Notes under the pieces: generated by a model | Seen by the model: only the letters and a program-made list of their open reading frames with translations | The model's database searches: none | Told to the model about the DNA's origin: nothing | Shown here: positions 42,082-51,364 of the stretch, piece by piece | Layout of the letters: the number at the start of each line of letters is the position of its first letter | How positions within the stretch are numbered: the first letter of the stretch is position 1 | Assembly (NCBI RefSeq): GCF_014641595.1 | Contig: NZ_BMIA01000001.1 | Location: 2,232,426 to 2,296,425 of the forward strand | Origin: Dyadobacter endophyticus | Lineage (GTDB): Bacteria > Bacteroidota > Bacteroidia > Cytophagales > Spirosomataceae | DNA length: 64,000 nt | Direction: 5' to 3' | Program-made: the position numbers and the translations under genes

Positions 42082-43794
42082 ATGAAAAGCAAATATCTAT
42101 TCGGTCTGATCGCCAGCGGCACGTTGCTGATCACTACTTCCTGTAACGACTTTCTCGACTACCAGCCGCAGGGGCTGCTGTCGTCGGAGAACGTCAAATC
42201 GGCCTCGGCGGTGGAATCGCTGGTTACGGCTGCCTATGCCGGTATCGGCAACGACGATATGATCGGCCCCATGACGAGCATGTGGGTGTACGGCAGCGTG
42301 CGCTCGGATGACGCCTACAAGGGCGGCGGCGGTGTTTCCGACGTGGCGGAAGTGGATTTTTACGAGCACTACAACCTCACCCGCCCGGATCTCGGCCTGA
42401 TGCACCCCTTCACCTGGGAGAATTTTTACAAAGCCATTTCCCGTGCCAATGCTGCCCTCACGAGCCTCAATACATTGACCGATGCGGAATTTCCCCTCCG
42501 CAGTACCCGCATTGCCGAAATGCGTTTCCTGCGCGGCCACTCGCATTTTATGCTCAAAATGTTGTTCAAGAATGTGCCTTATATCGATGAAAAGTTATCG
42601 AGCGACGACATTTTGAAAGAGTCGAACGTGCGGTACAACAACGACGAGCTTTGGAACAAAATCGGAGAAGATTTCCAGTTTTCGGTCGACAACCTGCCAG
42701 CCAAACAAAGTCAGCTTGGTAGGGCCAACAAGCTTTCAGCGGCGGCATATCTTGCTAAATTACGGCTTTTCCAGGCCTACGAGCAGGATGCAAACCACAA
42801 GGTGACGGCTATTAACAAAAACCGCTTGCAGGAAGTGGTAACGCTTACCCAGCAGGTGATCGCCTCCGGCCAGTACAGCCTGCAACCCGATTTCGCCGAG
42901 AACTTCATCGCCGAAACCGAAAACGGCCCCGAATCGATCTTCGCGATCCAGTACTCGATCAACGACGGTACCGCCGTGGGCCGCCTCAGCTACGTGACCG
43001 GCCTCAACTACCCGCACGGCGCGCCGCAATACGGTTGCTGCGGCTTCCACCAGCCCAGCCAGAACCTCGCCAACGCCTACCGCACCGATGCGAACGGTTT
43101 GCCGCTTTTCGAGACATTCAATGACAAAAACGTGGATTTCACAAACGAAACCGTCGACCCACGTGTAGACCATACCATTGGTATCGACGGCCATCCTTAC
43201 AAATACGACGCAACCAAGCCGTTCAGCAACAGCTGGGTGCGCGACCCGGGCGTGTACGGCTTTTTCCATACCATGAAAGAGCAGCAGCTGGCAACGAGCG
43301 CGTCGTACCACAAGGAAGGTCCGTTCATCGGCAGCTCTAAAAACATCGACATTATCCGCTACGACGATGTGTTGCTCATGCAGGCCGAGGCTTATATTGA
43401 ACTCGGGCAGCATACGCTTGCATTGCCGCTCATTAACCAGATCCGCAAACGCGCTGCCGCGAGTACCGGCCGGTTGAAAAAGAAGGACGGCACATTGCCC
43501 TCAAAATACAATATCAAAGAATACAGCACTTCCGGCTGGACGCAGGATTATGCAAGAAAGGCACTCCGCTGGGAAAGAAGGCTCGAATTTGCGACCGAAA
43601 GTCCGCGTTTCTTCGACCTCGTACGTTGGGGTATCGCTGAGCAGACTTTGAATGCGTATCTTGAAAAGGAAAAAGTGAGGAGGCCGTTTCTGGCGACTGC
43701 GAAATTTACTGCGGGAAGGGATGAATATTTGCCCATTCCGCAGCGGGAGATCAGCTTTACGAAGGGACTTTATGTGCAGAATCCGGGTTACTAA
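42082..43794 (+). CDS. SusD/RagB surface glycan-binding lipoprotein
   Basis: A 570-aa lipoprotein with lipobox ending TTSC (Cys near 21) and the SusD fold: FLDYQPQG at the N-terminus, ISRANAALTSLNTL tetratricopeptide-like helices, LSAAAYLAKLRLFQAYE and the C-terminal ALRWERRLEFATESPRFFDL typical of the family, ending YLPIPQREISFTKG. It caps the adjacent SusC barrel and binds oligosaccharide. The ordering MFS-kinase-SusC-SusD-GH32 puts it in a fructan locus. Confidence 0.95.
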   Translation: MKSKYLFGLIASGTLLITTSCNDFLDYQPQGLLSSENVKSASAVESLVTAAYAGIGNDDMIGPMTSMWVYGSVRSDDAYKGGGGVSDVAEVDFYEHYNLTRPDLGLMHPFTWENFYKAISRANAALTSLNTLTDAEFPLRSTRIAEMRFLRGHSHFMLKMLFKNVPYIDEKLSSDDILKESNVRYNNDELWNKIGEDFQFSVDNLPAKQSQLGRANKLSAAAYLAKLRLFQAYEQDANHKVTAINKNRLQEVVTLTQQVIASGQYSLQPDFAENFIAETENGPESIFAIQYSINDGTAVGRLSYVTGLNYPHGAPQYGCCGFHQPSQNLANAYRTDANGLPLFETFNDKNVDFTNETVDPRVDHTIGIDGHPYKYDATKPFSNSWVRDPGVYGFFHTMKEQQLATSASYHKEGPFIGSSKNIDIIRYDDVLLMQAEAYIELGQHTLALPLINQIRKRAAASTGRLKKKDGTLPSKYNIKEYSTSGWTQDYARKALRWERRLEFATESPRFFDLVRWGIAEQTLNAYLEKEKVRRPFLATAKFTAGRDEYLPIPQREISFTKGLYVQNPGY

Positions 43795-43839
43795 TAATAT
43801 TATAAAGTTGTAATAAAAGATGAAAATGACATTCTGTTT

Positions 43840-43910
43840 GTCACGCTGAGCGAACCGGGCCGCCGGGCGGTCGAAGCGCGGTACAGTACCGCGCTTTGAC
43901 TTCGCGTGAC
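43840..43910. repeat. REP-like dispersed repeat element
   Basis: A structured intergenic element: GTCACGC (43840-43846) pairs with GCGTGAC (43904-43910), and inside lies an 11-bp perfect palindrome AAGCGCGGTAC/GTACCGCGCTT (43874-43884, 43886-43896). The string GTCACGCTGAGCG with later GTCGAAGCG belongs to a widespread class of intergenic repeats in many bacteria (from memory). It sits in the SusD-GH32 spacer and could modulate operon expression. Confidence 0.65.
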
Positions 43911-43950
43911 ATTCGAGTTGCCCTTGACATTACCAGTAAAAACACAGCAA

Positions 43951-45453
43951 ATGAAAAAACTCTTAATATTATCAGCACTACTAACGGCGCAGTTCGCAAA
44001 TGCCCAGGACACGCCCGAAAAGTACCGCCCTCAATTCCACTTCTCGCCGAAGGCGCATTGGATGAACGACCCGAACGGGATGGTGTTCCACGACGGCACC
44101 TACCATTTGTTCTACCAATATTACCCTGAGGCGAAAATATGGGGGCCAATGCACTGGGGCCATGCCACGAGCAAAGATATGGTGCATTGGAAGGAACAGC
44201 CCATCGCGCTCTATCCCGACAGCCTCGGCTACATTTTCTCGGGGAGCGCGGTGGTCGATGTAAATAATACTTCCGGTTTCGGGAAAAACGGCAAAGCGCC
44301 GTTGGTAGCCATTTTTACGCACCATAACCCTGTTTTGGAAAAGCAAAAAACCGGCCGCCACGAGTACCAGAGCATTGCTTACAGCCTCGACGACGGTGTT
44401 ACCTGGACCAAATACAATGGAAACCCCGTACTTCCCAACCCCGGCATTACCGATTTCCGCGATCCGAAAGTGCGCTGGTACGAACCGCAGAAAAAGTGGA
44501 TCATGACGCTCGCTACCAAAGACCGCATTACTTTCTACTCCTCCCCCGGCCTCAAAAGTTGGTCGAAGGAAAGCGAATTCGGCGTCGATGCGGGCGCGCA
44601 CGGCGGTGTATGGGAATGCCCGGACCTGCTCCCGCTCACGCACAATGGCAAGCAGGTGTGGGTGCTGATCGTTAATATCAATCCCGGAGGACCCAACAAA
44701 GGCTCCGCAGGCCAATATTTCCTCGGCGATTTCGACGGCAAAACATTTACCGCGTATTCCAAAGAAACCAAATGGCTCGACTGGGGTGCAGACAACTATG
44801 CCGCCGTGACCTTCTCCAACACCGGCAACCGAAGCCTGCTGATGGGCTGGATGAGCAACTGGCAATACGCCAACCAGGTTCCCACCGACCCCTGGCGTAG
44901 CGCCAACACTATTTCCCGCGAGCTGGGCCTGAAAACTGTGGGTAAAGAGCTGTACATGACCTCGGTACCCGCCAAAGAGCTGGACGCCATTAAAGCGGCA
45001 GGTTATTCCAAAAAAAACCTGGCCGTAAAAGCGCCCGTTGACCTGGCACCGAAAGGCGGCAATGCTTCCGGCCTATTCCGGCTCGATCTGAAAACGGCAA
45101 CAGCCAACGATTTTGAACTGGTGCTGTCCAACAAAGAAGGCAATGAGCTCCTGATCGGTTACGACAAGGCCAGCAATCAATATTACATTGACCGTACCAA
45201 ATCGGGCAAGGTTGATTTCGAAGCGGGTTTCGGGCAAAAGCATCTTGCACCGAGATTGTCCAGTGACACGAAAATTGCATTGACGCTCATTGCTGACGCG
45301 GCGTCCGTGGAACTTTTCGCCGATGGCGGGTTGACTGTCATGACCGATATTTTCTTCGCCGATACGCCGCTTTCGGGACTGAGTATCAAATCCGCAAAGG
45401 GTATTCAGATAGAAGATTTGCAGTATCATGCATTGAAACCGTCGATCGAATAG
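43951..45453 (+). CDS. GH32 fructan hydrolase (levanase/inulinase/invertase type)
   Basis: A 500-aa exported glycoside hydrolase; signal peptide cleaves near ANAQ. The three catalytic signatures are present: nucleophile in HWMNDPNGM (about 36-43), transition-state stabiliser in DFRDPKVRW (about 170) and acid/base in VWECPDLL (about 221). The five-bladed propeller is followed by a C-terminal beta-sandwich (about 350-500). I chose the ATG at 43951 as it begins a signal peptide; the frame is open upstream. It releases fructose from fructans or sucrose. Endo or exo action cannot be told from the sequence. Confidence 0.94.
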   Translation: MKKLLILSALLTAQFANAQDTPEKYRPQFHFSPKAHWMNDPNGMVFHDGTYHLFYQYYPEAKIWGPMHWGHATSKDMVHWKEQPIALYPDSLGYIFSGSAVVDVNNTSGFGKNGKAPLVAIFTHHNPVLEKQKTGRHEYQSIAYSLDDGVTWTKYNGNPVLPNPGITDFRDPKVRWYEPQKKWIMTLATKDRITFYSSPGLKSWSKESEFGVDAGAHGGVWECPDLLPLTHNGKQVWVLIVNINPGGPNKGSAGQYFLGDFDGKTFTAYSKETKWLDWGADNYAAVTFSNTGNRSLLMGWMSNWQYANQVPTDPWRSANTISRELGLKTVGKELYMTSVPAKELDAIKAAGYSKKNLAVKAPVDLAPKGGNASGLFRLDLKTATANDFELVLSNKEGNELLIGYDKASNQYYIDRTKSGKVDFEAGFGQKHLAPRLSSDTKIALTLIADAASVELFADGGLTVMTDIFFADTPLSGLSIKSAKGIQIEDLQYHALKPSIE

Positions 45454-45469
45454 CGGCCCCGGCGGTATG

Positions 45470-45507
45470 AGAGCTGCCGTGGCCATCGCTACGGCAGCTC
45501 TATTTTG
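45470..45507 (+). terminator. Rho-independent terminator after GH32
   Basis: AGAGCTGCCGT pairs with ACGGCAGCTCT (45470-45480 with 45491-45501), followed by ATTTTGT. It separates the fructan operon from the HTCS gene. Confidence 0.7.
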
Positions 45508-45527
45508 TATTATATTTGAAATACAAA
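45504..45527 (+). promoter_or_regulatory. -7 element flanked by an inverted repeat, HTCS gene
   Basis: TATATTTG (45511-45518) matches TAnnTTTG exactly, 17 bp before the ATG. Arms TTTGTATT (45504-45511) and AATACAAA (45520-45527) form a 24-bp palindrome around it, a possible operator. No -33 is evident and the leader would be very short. Confidence 0.35.
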
Positions 45528-45534
45528 TTATTCT

Positions 45535-48255
45535 ATGAGATTCGCGCTGATCGCTTTCCTGTTGCTGATGTTGTTTGGAGGCTGTTCTCAAAAACAGGAG
45601 GAGGGTTATGTCATCGGATTCTCCCAATGTACCGGTGACGACGAATGGCGGCGGGCCATGCTCGACGGGATGCAGCGCGAACTCGCATTTCACAACAATA
45701 CCAAGCTGATTTTCAGGGACGCACATGCCAACAGCGCCGTGCAGGTGAAACAGATCGAAGAGCTGCTCCAAAGCGGTATTCAGTTGCTGATCGTTTCACC
45801 CAACGAGTCGGACCCGCTCACGCCCGTGATCGAAAAGGTTTTTCAAAAGGGTATCCCGGTCGTAGTCGTCGACAGGCGCACTTCATCGCCCTATTATACG
45901 GCCTATGTGGGCGGGGATAATTACCAGGTTGGCAAAACTGTGGGCGAATATGCAGCCACTTTACTCAGTGGAAAGGGCAGTATGATCGAGATCACCGGCT
46001 TGCCCCGCTCCTCGCCCGCCTCCGACCGCCACCGCGGCCTCGTAGACGCGCTCGTGACCCGTCCGGGTATTCAGCGCGTGGCCACATTGAATGGCCAGTG
46101 GGAAAAGGATATTGCCAAAAAAGAACTCCGAAAAACCCTTCCGAACTTCCCCAACCTGGCTCTCATCTTCGCACAGAACGAGGTAATGGCTATGGGCGCG
46201 CGCGAAGTTTGCAATGAGATTTTTCCAGAACGCAAGATCCGCGTGATCGGCGTCGACGGGCTACCGGGGCAATTTGGGGATATCCAGATGGTCTACGACG
46301 GCCATATTACCGCTACCGCACTTTACCCTACAGGCGGCGAGGAAGCTGCACGGGTAGCAATGAATATCCTGCAAAAGCAGCCCTATCAAAAGGAAAACCT
46401 GCTGCAAACGGCTATTATCGACTCGTCGAATGTAAGGATGATCAAAATGCAGACCGACAAGATGATCTCCCAACAGAATGATATCGAGCGTCAGCAGGCC
46501 CGTATCGACGAGCAACTGGAAATTTACCAAACCCAGCGCGGCCTGCTTTATGTGATGACCGTCCTGTTTATCGTCTCGATCATCCTCGGCTCTGTGGCCT
46601 TGTATTCACTGATCGAAAACAAGAAGATCAACCGCGAATTGAATTCTAAAAACACGGAAATCCTCATCCAGCGGAACCGTATTCAAGACATTGCCGAAAA
46701 GGCGCAGGAAGCTACGGAATCCAAATTCCGGTTTTTTACCAACATTTCCCACGAATTCAGGACGCCGCTAACACTCATACTCGCACCGGTGGAAGAGCTT
46801 CTCAGGCAAAAAAACGAAAGCCCGGCAGCTAAGAAAAACCTTTCCCTTGTGCAAAAGAACGCGCAGCGACTGCTATGGCTCGTGAACCAACTGATGGATT
46901 TCCGCAAGATCGAAAGCGGCAAAATCCGTTTGCAGGCCGCCGAAAACGATATTATTGCGTTTATCAGCGAGCTCATGCTCCCTTTTGAACAGGTCGCCAA
47001 AAAACGCAGGATTGATTTCCGACTGATCACCACGCTGCATGAGCTAAATGTCTGGTTCGACCGGGACATGTTGGACAAGGTACTCTTCAACCTGCTTTCA
47101 AATGCATTCAAGTTTACATCCGACTGGGGGCATATTTATATTCATATCACCCAAAATGCCGGTGAAGTGACCATCAAAGTGCAGGATAACGGCTCGGGAT
47201 TGAGCGAGGCCGATATGGTGGGTGCATTTGAAATGTTTTACCAGGGAAAAAATTCGACCAAGGGTACCGGGCTCGGCTTACCGCTTTCCCGGGAGTTTGT
47301 CGAATTACACCAGGGCACCATCACTGCCGACGGCAAAAAAGGCGATGGCGCAACTTTTACGGTCACATTACCACTCGGAAATACCCATTTCCGCCCCGAA
47401 GACCTGGCCGACCCCGCGGCCGGTGCCATCGAAAAATCCATTACCTGGACGACCACAAGCTTCGAAACGGAGGAGCCAACCAATACGCCGCCGCACCGCG
47501 ACCTACCGGCCATCGTGGTCATCGAAGACAATGAAGATCTGGTCGGTTTCATGACCGGCCTTTTACAAACCCAGTACGAGGTCGTTACCGCAACGGACGG
47601 CAAGGCCGGGCTCGACCAGTGCTTCGACACCGTACCCGACCTGATCATTTGTGATGTAATGCTGCCTGGCATGGACGGTTTACAGATCACCGCCGCCCTC
47701 AAAGCCGACATGCGCACGTCGCATATCCCGGTAATCCTGCTCACGGCCAAAAACGCGCCAGAACAGCAGGTAGAGGGTATGCAGGCGCGTGCGGATATGT
47801 ACATGACGAAGCCATTCAGCCCGCAGTTTTTACAGGAAAGCATACGCAGCCTATTGACTAACAGACAACTGCTGCTATCCGCTCAGATAGGGCGTAATAT
47901 GGCAGACACCGATACCGGCATATCGCGACTTGACAAGAAGTTTGTGAATGATCTCCGCGCGCTGATCGTCTCCCGGCTGGCCGACCCAACCCTTACCGTA
48001 GAAGCCATCGGCAAGGAAATGGGCCTGTCGCGCGTGCAGCTTTTCCGCAAAACCAAGGCGCTCCTGGGCGGCGGAACCAACGACCTCATTCTGAACATCC
48101 GGCTCGAAAAAGCCTGCGCATTGCTCCGCAACCCCGATCTGACCGTCGCAGAGATTGCCGACCAGACCGGATTTACCTCGCAGAGCTATTTCTCTACCGT
48201 TTTCAAAACCCGGTTTGGGGTGTCGCCCAAGGATTGGCGGCTGGTGAAAAGCTGA
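45535..48255 (+). CDS. HTCS with periplasmic sugar-binding sensor (fructose sensor, BT1754-like)
   Basis: A 906-aa hybrid sensor-regulator. After a lipobox-like GGC (Cys 17) comes a LacI-type periplasmic sugar-binding domain (about 24-305; GYVIGFSQCTGDDEW, LIVSPNESDPLTPVIEK, VIGVDGLPGQF), one membrane helix (about 335-360), HisKA with His near 405 (TNISHEFRTPL), HATPase with GTGLGLPLSREFVE, receiver with Asp near 707 (LIICDVMLPGMDG) and AraC helix-turn-helix at the C-terminus (IADQTGFTSQSYFSTVFKTRFG). Established: BT1754 of B. thetaiotaomicron has this layout, binds fructose and controls the levan locus. Here it stands beside a fructan locus, so fructose sensing and activation of that operon is the natural inference. 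Confidence 0.94.
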   Translation: MRFALIAFLLLMLFGGCSQKQEEGYVIGFSQCTGDDEWRRAMLDGMQRELAFHNNTKLIFRDAHANSAVQVKQIEELLQSGIQLLIVSPNESDPLTPVIEKVFQKGIPVVVVDRRTSSPYYTAYVGGDNYQVGKTVGEYAATLLSGKGSMIEITGLPRSSPASDRHRGLVDALVTRPGIQRVATLNGQWEKDIAKKELRKTLPNFPNLALIFAQNEVMAMGAREVCNEIFPERKIRVIGVDGLPGQFGDIQMVYDGHITATALYPTGGEEAARVAMNILQKQPYQKENLLQTAIIDSSNVRMIKMQTDKMISQQNDIERQQARIDEQLEIYQTQRGLLYVMTVLFIVSIILGSVALYSLIENKKINRELNSKNTEILIQRNRIQDIAEKAQEATESKFRFFTNISHEFRTPLTLILAPVEELLRQKNESPAAKKNLSLVQKNAQRLLWLVNQLMDFRKIESGKIRLQAAENDIIAFISELMLPFEQVAKKRRIDFRLITTLHELNVWFDRDMLDKVLFNLLSNAFKFTSDWGHIYIHITQNAGEVTIKVQDNGSGLSEADMVGAFEMFYQGKNSTKGTGLGLPLSREFVELHQGTITADGKKGDGATFTVTLPLGNTHFRPEDLADPAAGAIEKSITWTTTSFETEEPTNTPPHRDLPAIVVIEDNEDLVGFMTGLLQTQYEVVTATDGKAGLDQCFDTVPDLIICDVMLPGMDGLQITAALKADMRTSHIPVILLTAKNAPEQQVEGMQARADMYMTKPFSPQFLQESIRSLLTNRQLLLSAQIGRNMADTDTGISRLDKKFVNDLRALIVSRLADPTLTVEAIGKEMGLSRVQLFRKTKALLGGGTNDLILNIRLEKACALLRNPDLTVAEIADQTGFTSQSYFSTVFKTRFGVSPKDWRLVKS

Positions 48256-48335
48256 TGCTTTGACCGGCGAGTGAGGTGGTATGCCAGATAAATGCTATTT
48301 TGCCGCCCATTTAAACACAATTTGATTAATACACT

Positions 48336-48926
48336 ATGAAACGTTTCCTCTTTTCTCTCGCAGCCGCTTTGTTTCTGTTCTCGGGGGCTTCCACCACCTT
48401 CGCACAAGGTCTTTCGGTTGAAAGCCTGCTAGACAAGGCTGTATCATTGACGCAAAAAGGTGACAAATCCGGCACGGCCGATGCGCTTACACAGGGTGTT
48501 TCCGCATTGGAAAAAGAGGCGAAATCCTCCGACGGCAGCCTGAAAGACAAGCTGCTGGGCAAGGCGGGCGACCTTAAAAACCTGATTCCGCTGGCTTCGT
48601 CGGGCAAGCTGTCGGGTGGTACGCTCGGCAAGGTGGTTAACGCCGTAAAAATGCTGATCGGCGCCAATCGCATCAGCGGATTGCTCGGAAAAGGCGAATC
48701 GGGCCTGTTGGGGAACGCAGCGAGCCTCACCAGCAACCTCGGGCTGATCAAAGCCGGAAGCTCAATCCTGGGCGATTCCAACGAGTCGAAACTGAACGGA
48801 CTGCTTGGTGAAGCCACCAAAACCGTTTCTGGTCTTGACAAAAAAGGCCCTGCTGCCAAACTCGCCGCGGCGGCATCGTCCAAGCAACTGGGCGGCATCG
48901 TTAGCCTGGTAAGCTCCGCATTGTAA
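48336..48926 (+). CDS. Unknown secreted protein
   Basis: A 196-aa protein with a signal peptide (cleavage near TFAQ). The mature part is rich in Leu, Gly, Ser, Ala and Lys, with recurring LLGK/LLGN/ISGLLG units (for example ISGLLGKGESGLLGNAASL), suggesting amphipathic helices. No cysteine and no domain I recognise. It is a single gene with its own terminator, 80 bp after the HTCS gene; a link to the fructan locus is not shown. Confidence 0.78.
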   Translation: MKRFLFSLAAALFLFSGASTTFAQGLSVESLLDKAVSLTQKGDKSGTADALTQGVSALEKEAKSSDGSLKDKLLGKAGDLKNLIPLASSGKLSGGTLGKVVNAVKMLIGANRISGLLGKGESGLLGNAASLTSNLGLIKAGSSILGDSNESKLNGLLGEATKTVSGLDKKGPAAKLAAAASSKQLGGIVSLVSSAL

Positions 48927-48935
48927 TACGTTTAG

Positions 48936-48972
48936 AGCCATCCGTCACCCGTGGGCGGATGGCTAACTTTTA
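48936..48972 (+). terminator. Rho-independent terminator, shared by convergent genes
   Basis: AGCCATCCG (48936-48944) pairs with CGGATGGCT (48956-48964), followed by AACTTTTAG. It overlaps the last codons of the convergent AraC gene. Confidence 0.65.
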
Positions 48973-49841
48973 GCTACACGCCCGTTCCGGTATGCCTTCG
49001 GCGACATTTTGTTGATCTTCTTGAAGCACCGGTTGAAATAGGAAATATTTGAATAGCCGCATTCCAGCGCAATTTGCGTAACCGACAGATCCGATTGCTG
49101 CAACAGCTTGCAGGCAAAACCGATGCGTACCTCGTTCAGGAAATCGGAGAAGGTGCGGTTGGTGAGTGTCTTAAAAAAACGGCAGAATGAATGGATTTGC
49201 AATCCGGCTACCGAAGCGGCTTGTTGCAAAGTAATGTCCTCCTTGAAGTTCTGCTGGATGAAATGCATGAGCTTGGGTACGCGGCCGGAGGTCTGAGTGG
49301 TATAGCTCGAAATGGGGTCCGGAACGTTGAGCCACACCAGCTCCTCCGGATCGAGCAGCTGATCGAGAATTTGCAGAAACGATGCGAGCATTCCTACGTG
49401 ACGGTTCTGCTGCCCGAGCATTTGTTTCAAAATGTCGGTAATCAATGCCTTTTTCTCTCCGCATATCCGTATTCCCCGCTCCGATTCCTTAAAAAACTGC
49501 CGCAGCTCCACGGTGTCGGTCAGCGCACTCAAGTACTCGCAAACCGTTTCCGGATTAATGTACAGCGCGAGCGAGACAGCCTCGAACGCCGGTTCATTGG
49601 GTTTTGACTCGCTATACCACACGTGGGGCACGTTGGCGCCTACAAATGTCAGATCGCCTTCTTCAAACCGCTCGGTCGAGTGACCGATAATGCGCGTACC
49701 TGAACCTGAAAGCACGTACACGAGCTGGCATTCTTTGTGGAAGTGAAAATCCGTCGAAAAATACGGCCTCACCGTCTTTTTTACGACAAATGGCTTCTGC
49801 GAAGGCGCAAATTCAGGAAGGAGGGTGTAGGTAGCTTTCAT
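48963..49841 (-). CDS. AraC-family regulator, probable controller of the fucose locus
   Basis: A 292-aa regulator with an N-terminal cupin (about 15-110: FHFHKECQLVYVLSGSGTRIIG, then ANVPHVWYSESKPN) and a C-terminal AraC domain (about 190-290: LQIHSFCRFFKTLTNRTFSDF and LSVTQIALECGYSNISYFNR). The cupin with FHFHKECQL is common in sugar-sensing AraC proteins. It is divergent from the fuconate dehydratase gene, 270 bp apart, and so likely controls that operon. Confidence 0.92.
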   Translation of the reverse strand: MKATYTLLPEFAPSQKPFVVKKTVRPYFSTDFHFHKECQLVYVLSGSGTRIIGHSTERFEEGDLTFVGANVPHVWYSESKPNEPAFEAVSLALYINPETVCEYLSALTDTVELRQFFKESERGIRICGEKKALITDILKQMLGQQNRHVGMLASFLQILDQLLDPEELVWLNVPDPISSYTTQTSGRVPKLMHFIQQNFKEDITLQQAASVAGLQIHSFCRFFKTLTNRTFSDFLNEVRIGFACKLLQQSDLSVTQIALECGYSNISYFNRCFKKINKMSPKAYRNGRVAKS

Positions 49842-50111
49842 AGTTTCGGGAGTTAAGCAAACTTAGTACTACAAGTTATCAATCCGCCATTAACTTACAG
49901 GATTTATCACCCATATTTTTGTACAAATTCAGTAGCAAACCAACCAAGCAAAAAAATGATATCCAAATATTCCGGACCCTTTTAACACTAAAATATAATG
50001 TAACACCGGTAAGAATCTATTTTTCAACACTATTGCAAGCTTTCTCCATTTCACTCAACCGCAACTCCGGCAAGAATCCGAATTGGTATCATATTGACAT
50101 CCGCTGAAAAC
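49842..50111. promoter_or_regulatory. Divergent control region of the fucose locus
   Basis: AT-rich spacer between the AraC gene and the fuconate dehydratase gene. On the minus strand TAAGTTTG (49858-49865) and on the plus strand TATTTTTG (49915-49922) match TAnnTTTG exactly. The plus-strand leader would be about 185 nt, long enough to hold control elements, but I see no strong hairpin. No -33 is clear for either. Confidence 0.4.
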
Positions 50112-51341
50112 ATGCATATTATTACATCCATTGAAATAAAGGACAAGCGTTTCGACCTGGCGGAAGGGGTCGGCTCGGACGCTACACACACCACCCCGCA
50201 ATACGCCTATGCCGTTTGCTGCCTGCACACAGGCACGCCGGTTACGGGCGTCGGTCTCGCATTTACACTTGGCGCCGGGAACGATCTCGTTTGCAAAGCC
50301 ATTGAATACCTCTCGGTTGCATTAAAAGGAAAGGAAATCGAAACGCTCATGGCCGACTTCGGCAACGAATACCGTCGTATGGCCGATTCGCCTTCACTCC
50401 GCTGGCTAGGGCCGCATAAGGGTGTGATTCACCTGGCGCTTGCGGCTGTCGTAAATGCCTGCTACGACCTCTGGGCCAAGTCGCGCGGGGTGCCGCTCTG
50501 GCAGTTGTTGCTCGATCTCACGCCCACGCAGCTTGTGAATACCCTCGACCTCAGTTACCTTGAAGAAATATTAACCCGCGACCAGGCCATTTCACTGCTG
50601 GAAAGCCATTTGCCTACCCGGAACACGCGCACGTCCGTCCTTTCGTCGGGCTACCGGGGCTACGATACTTCCGTGGGCTGGTTCAACTATCCCGATGAAA
50701 AGATCGTCGCAAATACCCGCAAGGCCATGGATAACGGTTTTAATGCGATGAAGCTTAAAGTCGGCTCCGACGACCCGGAACGCGACATCCGCAGGGCCGG
50801 GCTGATCCGCCAGACGGCGGGCGACGGCGCAACCATTATGGTGGATGCCAACCAGAAATGGAACCTGCCGCAGGCATTGGATATTTGTAAAAAACTCAGC
50901 GACATCAACCCTTTCTGGATCGAAGAACCTACCCATCCCGACGATGTGACGGGCCACCAGGCTATCGCAAGCGCTATTGCCCCTTTTAAAGTGGCTACGG
51001 GCGAGCACATTCCCAACAAGGTGATATTCAAAAACTTCCTGCAAGCCGGTGCCATGGACTTCTGCCAGGTGGATGCCGTGCGGGTAGGCGGCATATCAGA
51101 ATTCCTGACGATCAGCCTCCTGTCCCGGCAAATGGGGATTCCGGTGGTGCCACACGTGGGCGATATGGGACAGATCCACCAGCATCTGGTGCTGTTCAAC
51201 CACATCGGCATGGGGCATGAGCATTTGTTTTTGGAACATATTCCGCATTTACGGACGTATTTTACGCATCCGGCGGAAATCAGGGACGGTTACTATCAGG
51301 TACCGCAAATACCGGGCAGCGGCAGCGACCTGAATGACTGA
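50112..51341 (+). CDS. L-fuconate dehydratase (enolase superfamily)
   Basis: A 409-aa mandelate-racemase-group enzyme. The catalytic Lys is in MKLKVG (about 213); metal ligands are in VDANQKWN (about 244), IEEPTHPDD (about 270) and ATGEHIPN (about 296); the catalytic His is in VVPHVGDMGQ (about 347). The family converts L-fuconate to 2-keto-3-deoxy-L-fuconate. The N-terminal SDATHTTPQYAYAVC and GHEHLFLEHIPHL match the fuconate dehydratase/ENOSF1 group. The ATG at 50112 is chosen over an upstream TTG. Followed within 24 bp by the SDR, mutarotase and FucP genes. Confidence 0.9.
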   Translation: MHIITSIEIKDKRFDLAEGVGSDATHTTPQYAYAVCCLHTGTPVTGVGLAFTLGAGNDLVCKAIEYLSVALKGKEIETLMADFGNEYRRMADSPSLRWLGPHKGVIHLALAAVVNACYDLWAKSRGVPLWQLLLDLTPTQLVNTLDLSYLEEILTRDQAISLLESHLPTRNTRTSVLSSGYRGYDTSVGWFNYPDEKIVANTRKAMDNGFNAMKLKVGSDDPERDIRRAGLIRQTAGDGATIMVDANQKWNLPQALDICKKLSDINPFWIEEPTHPDDVTGHQAIASAIAPFKVATGEHIPNKVIFKNFLQAGAMDFCQVDAVRVGGISEFLTISLLSRQMGIPVVPHVGDMGQIHQHLVLFNHIGMGHEHLFLEHIPHLRTYFTHPAEIRDGYYQVPQIPGSGSDLND

Positions 51342-51364
51342 CCGCCACAGCAAAAACGAGCATT

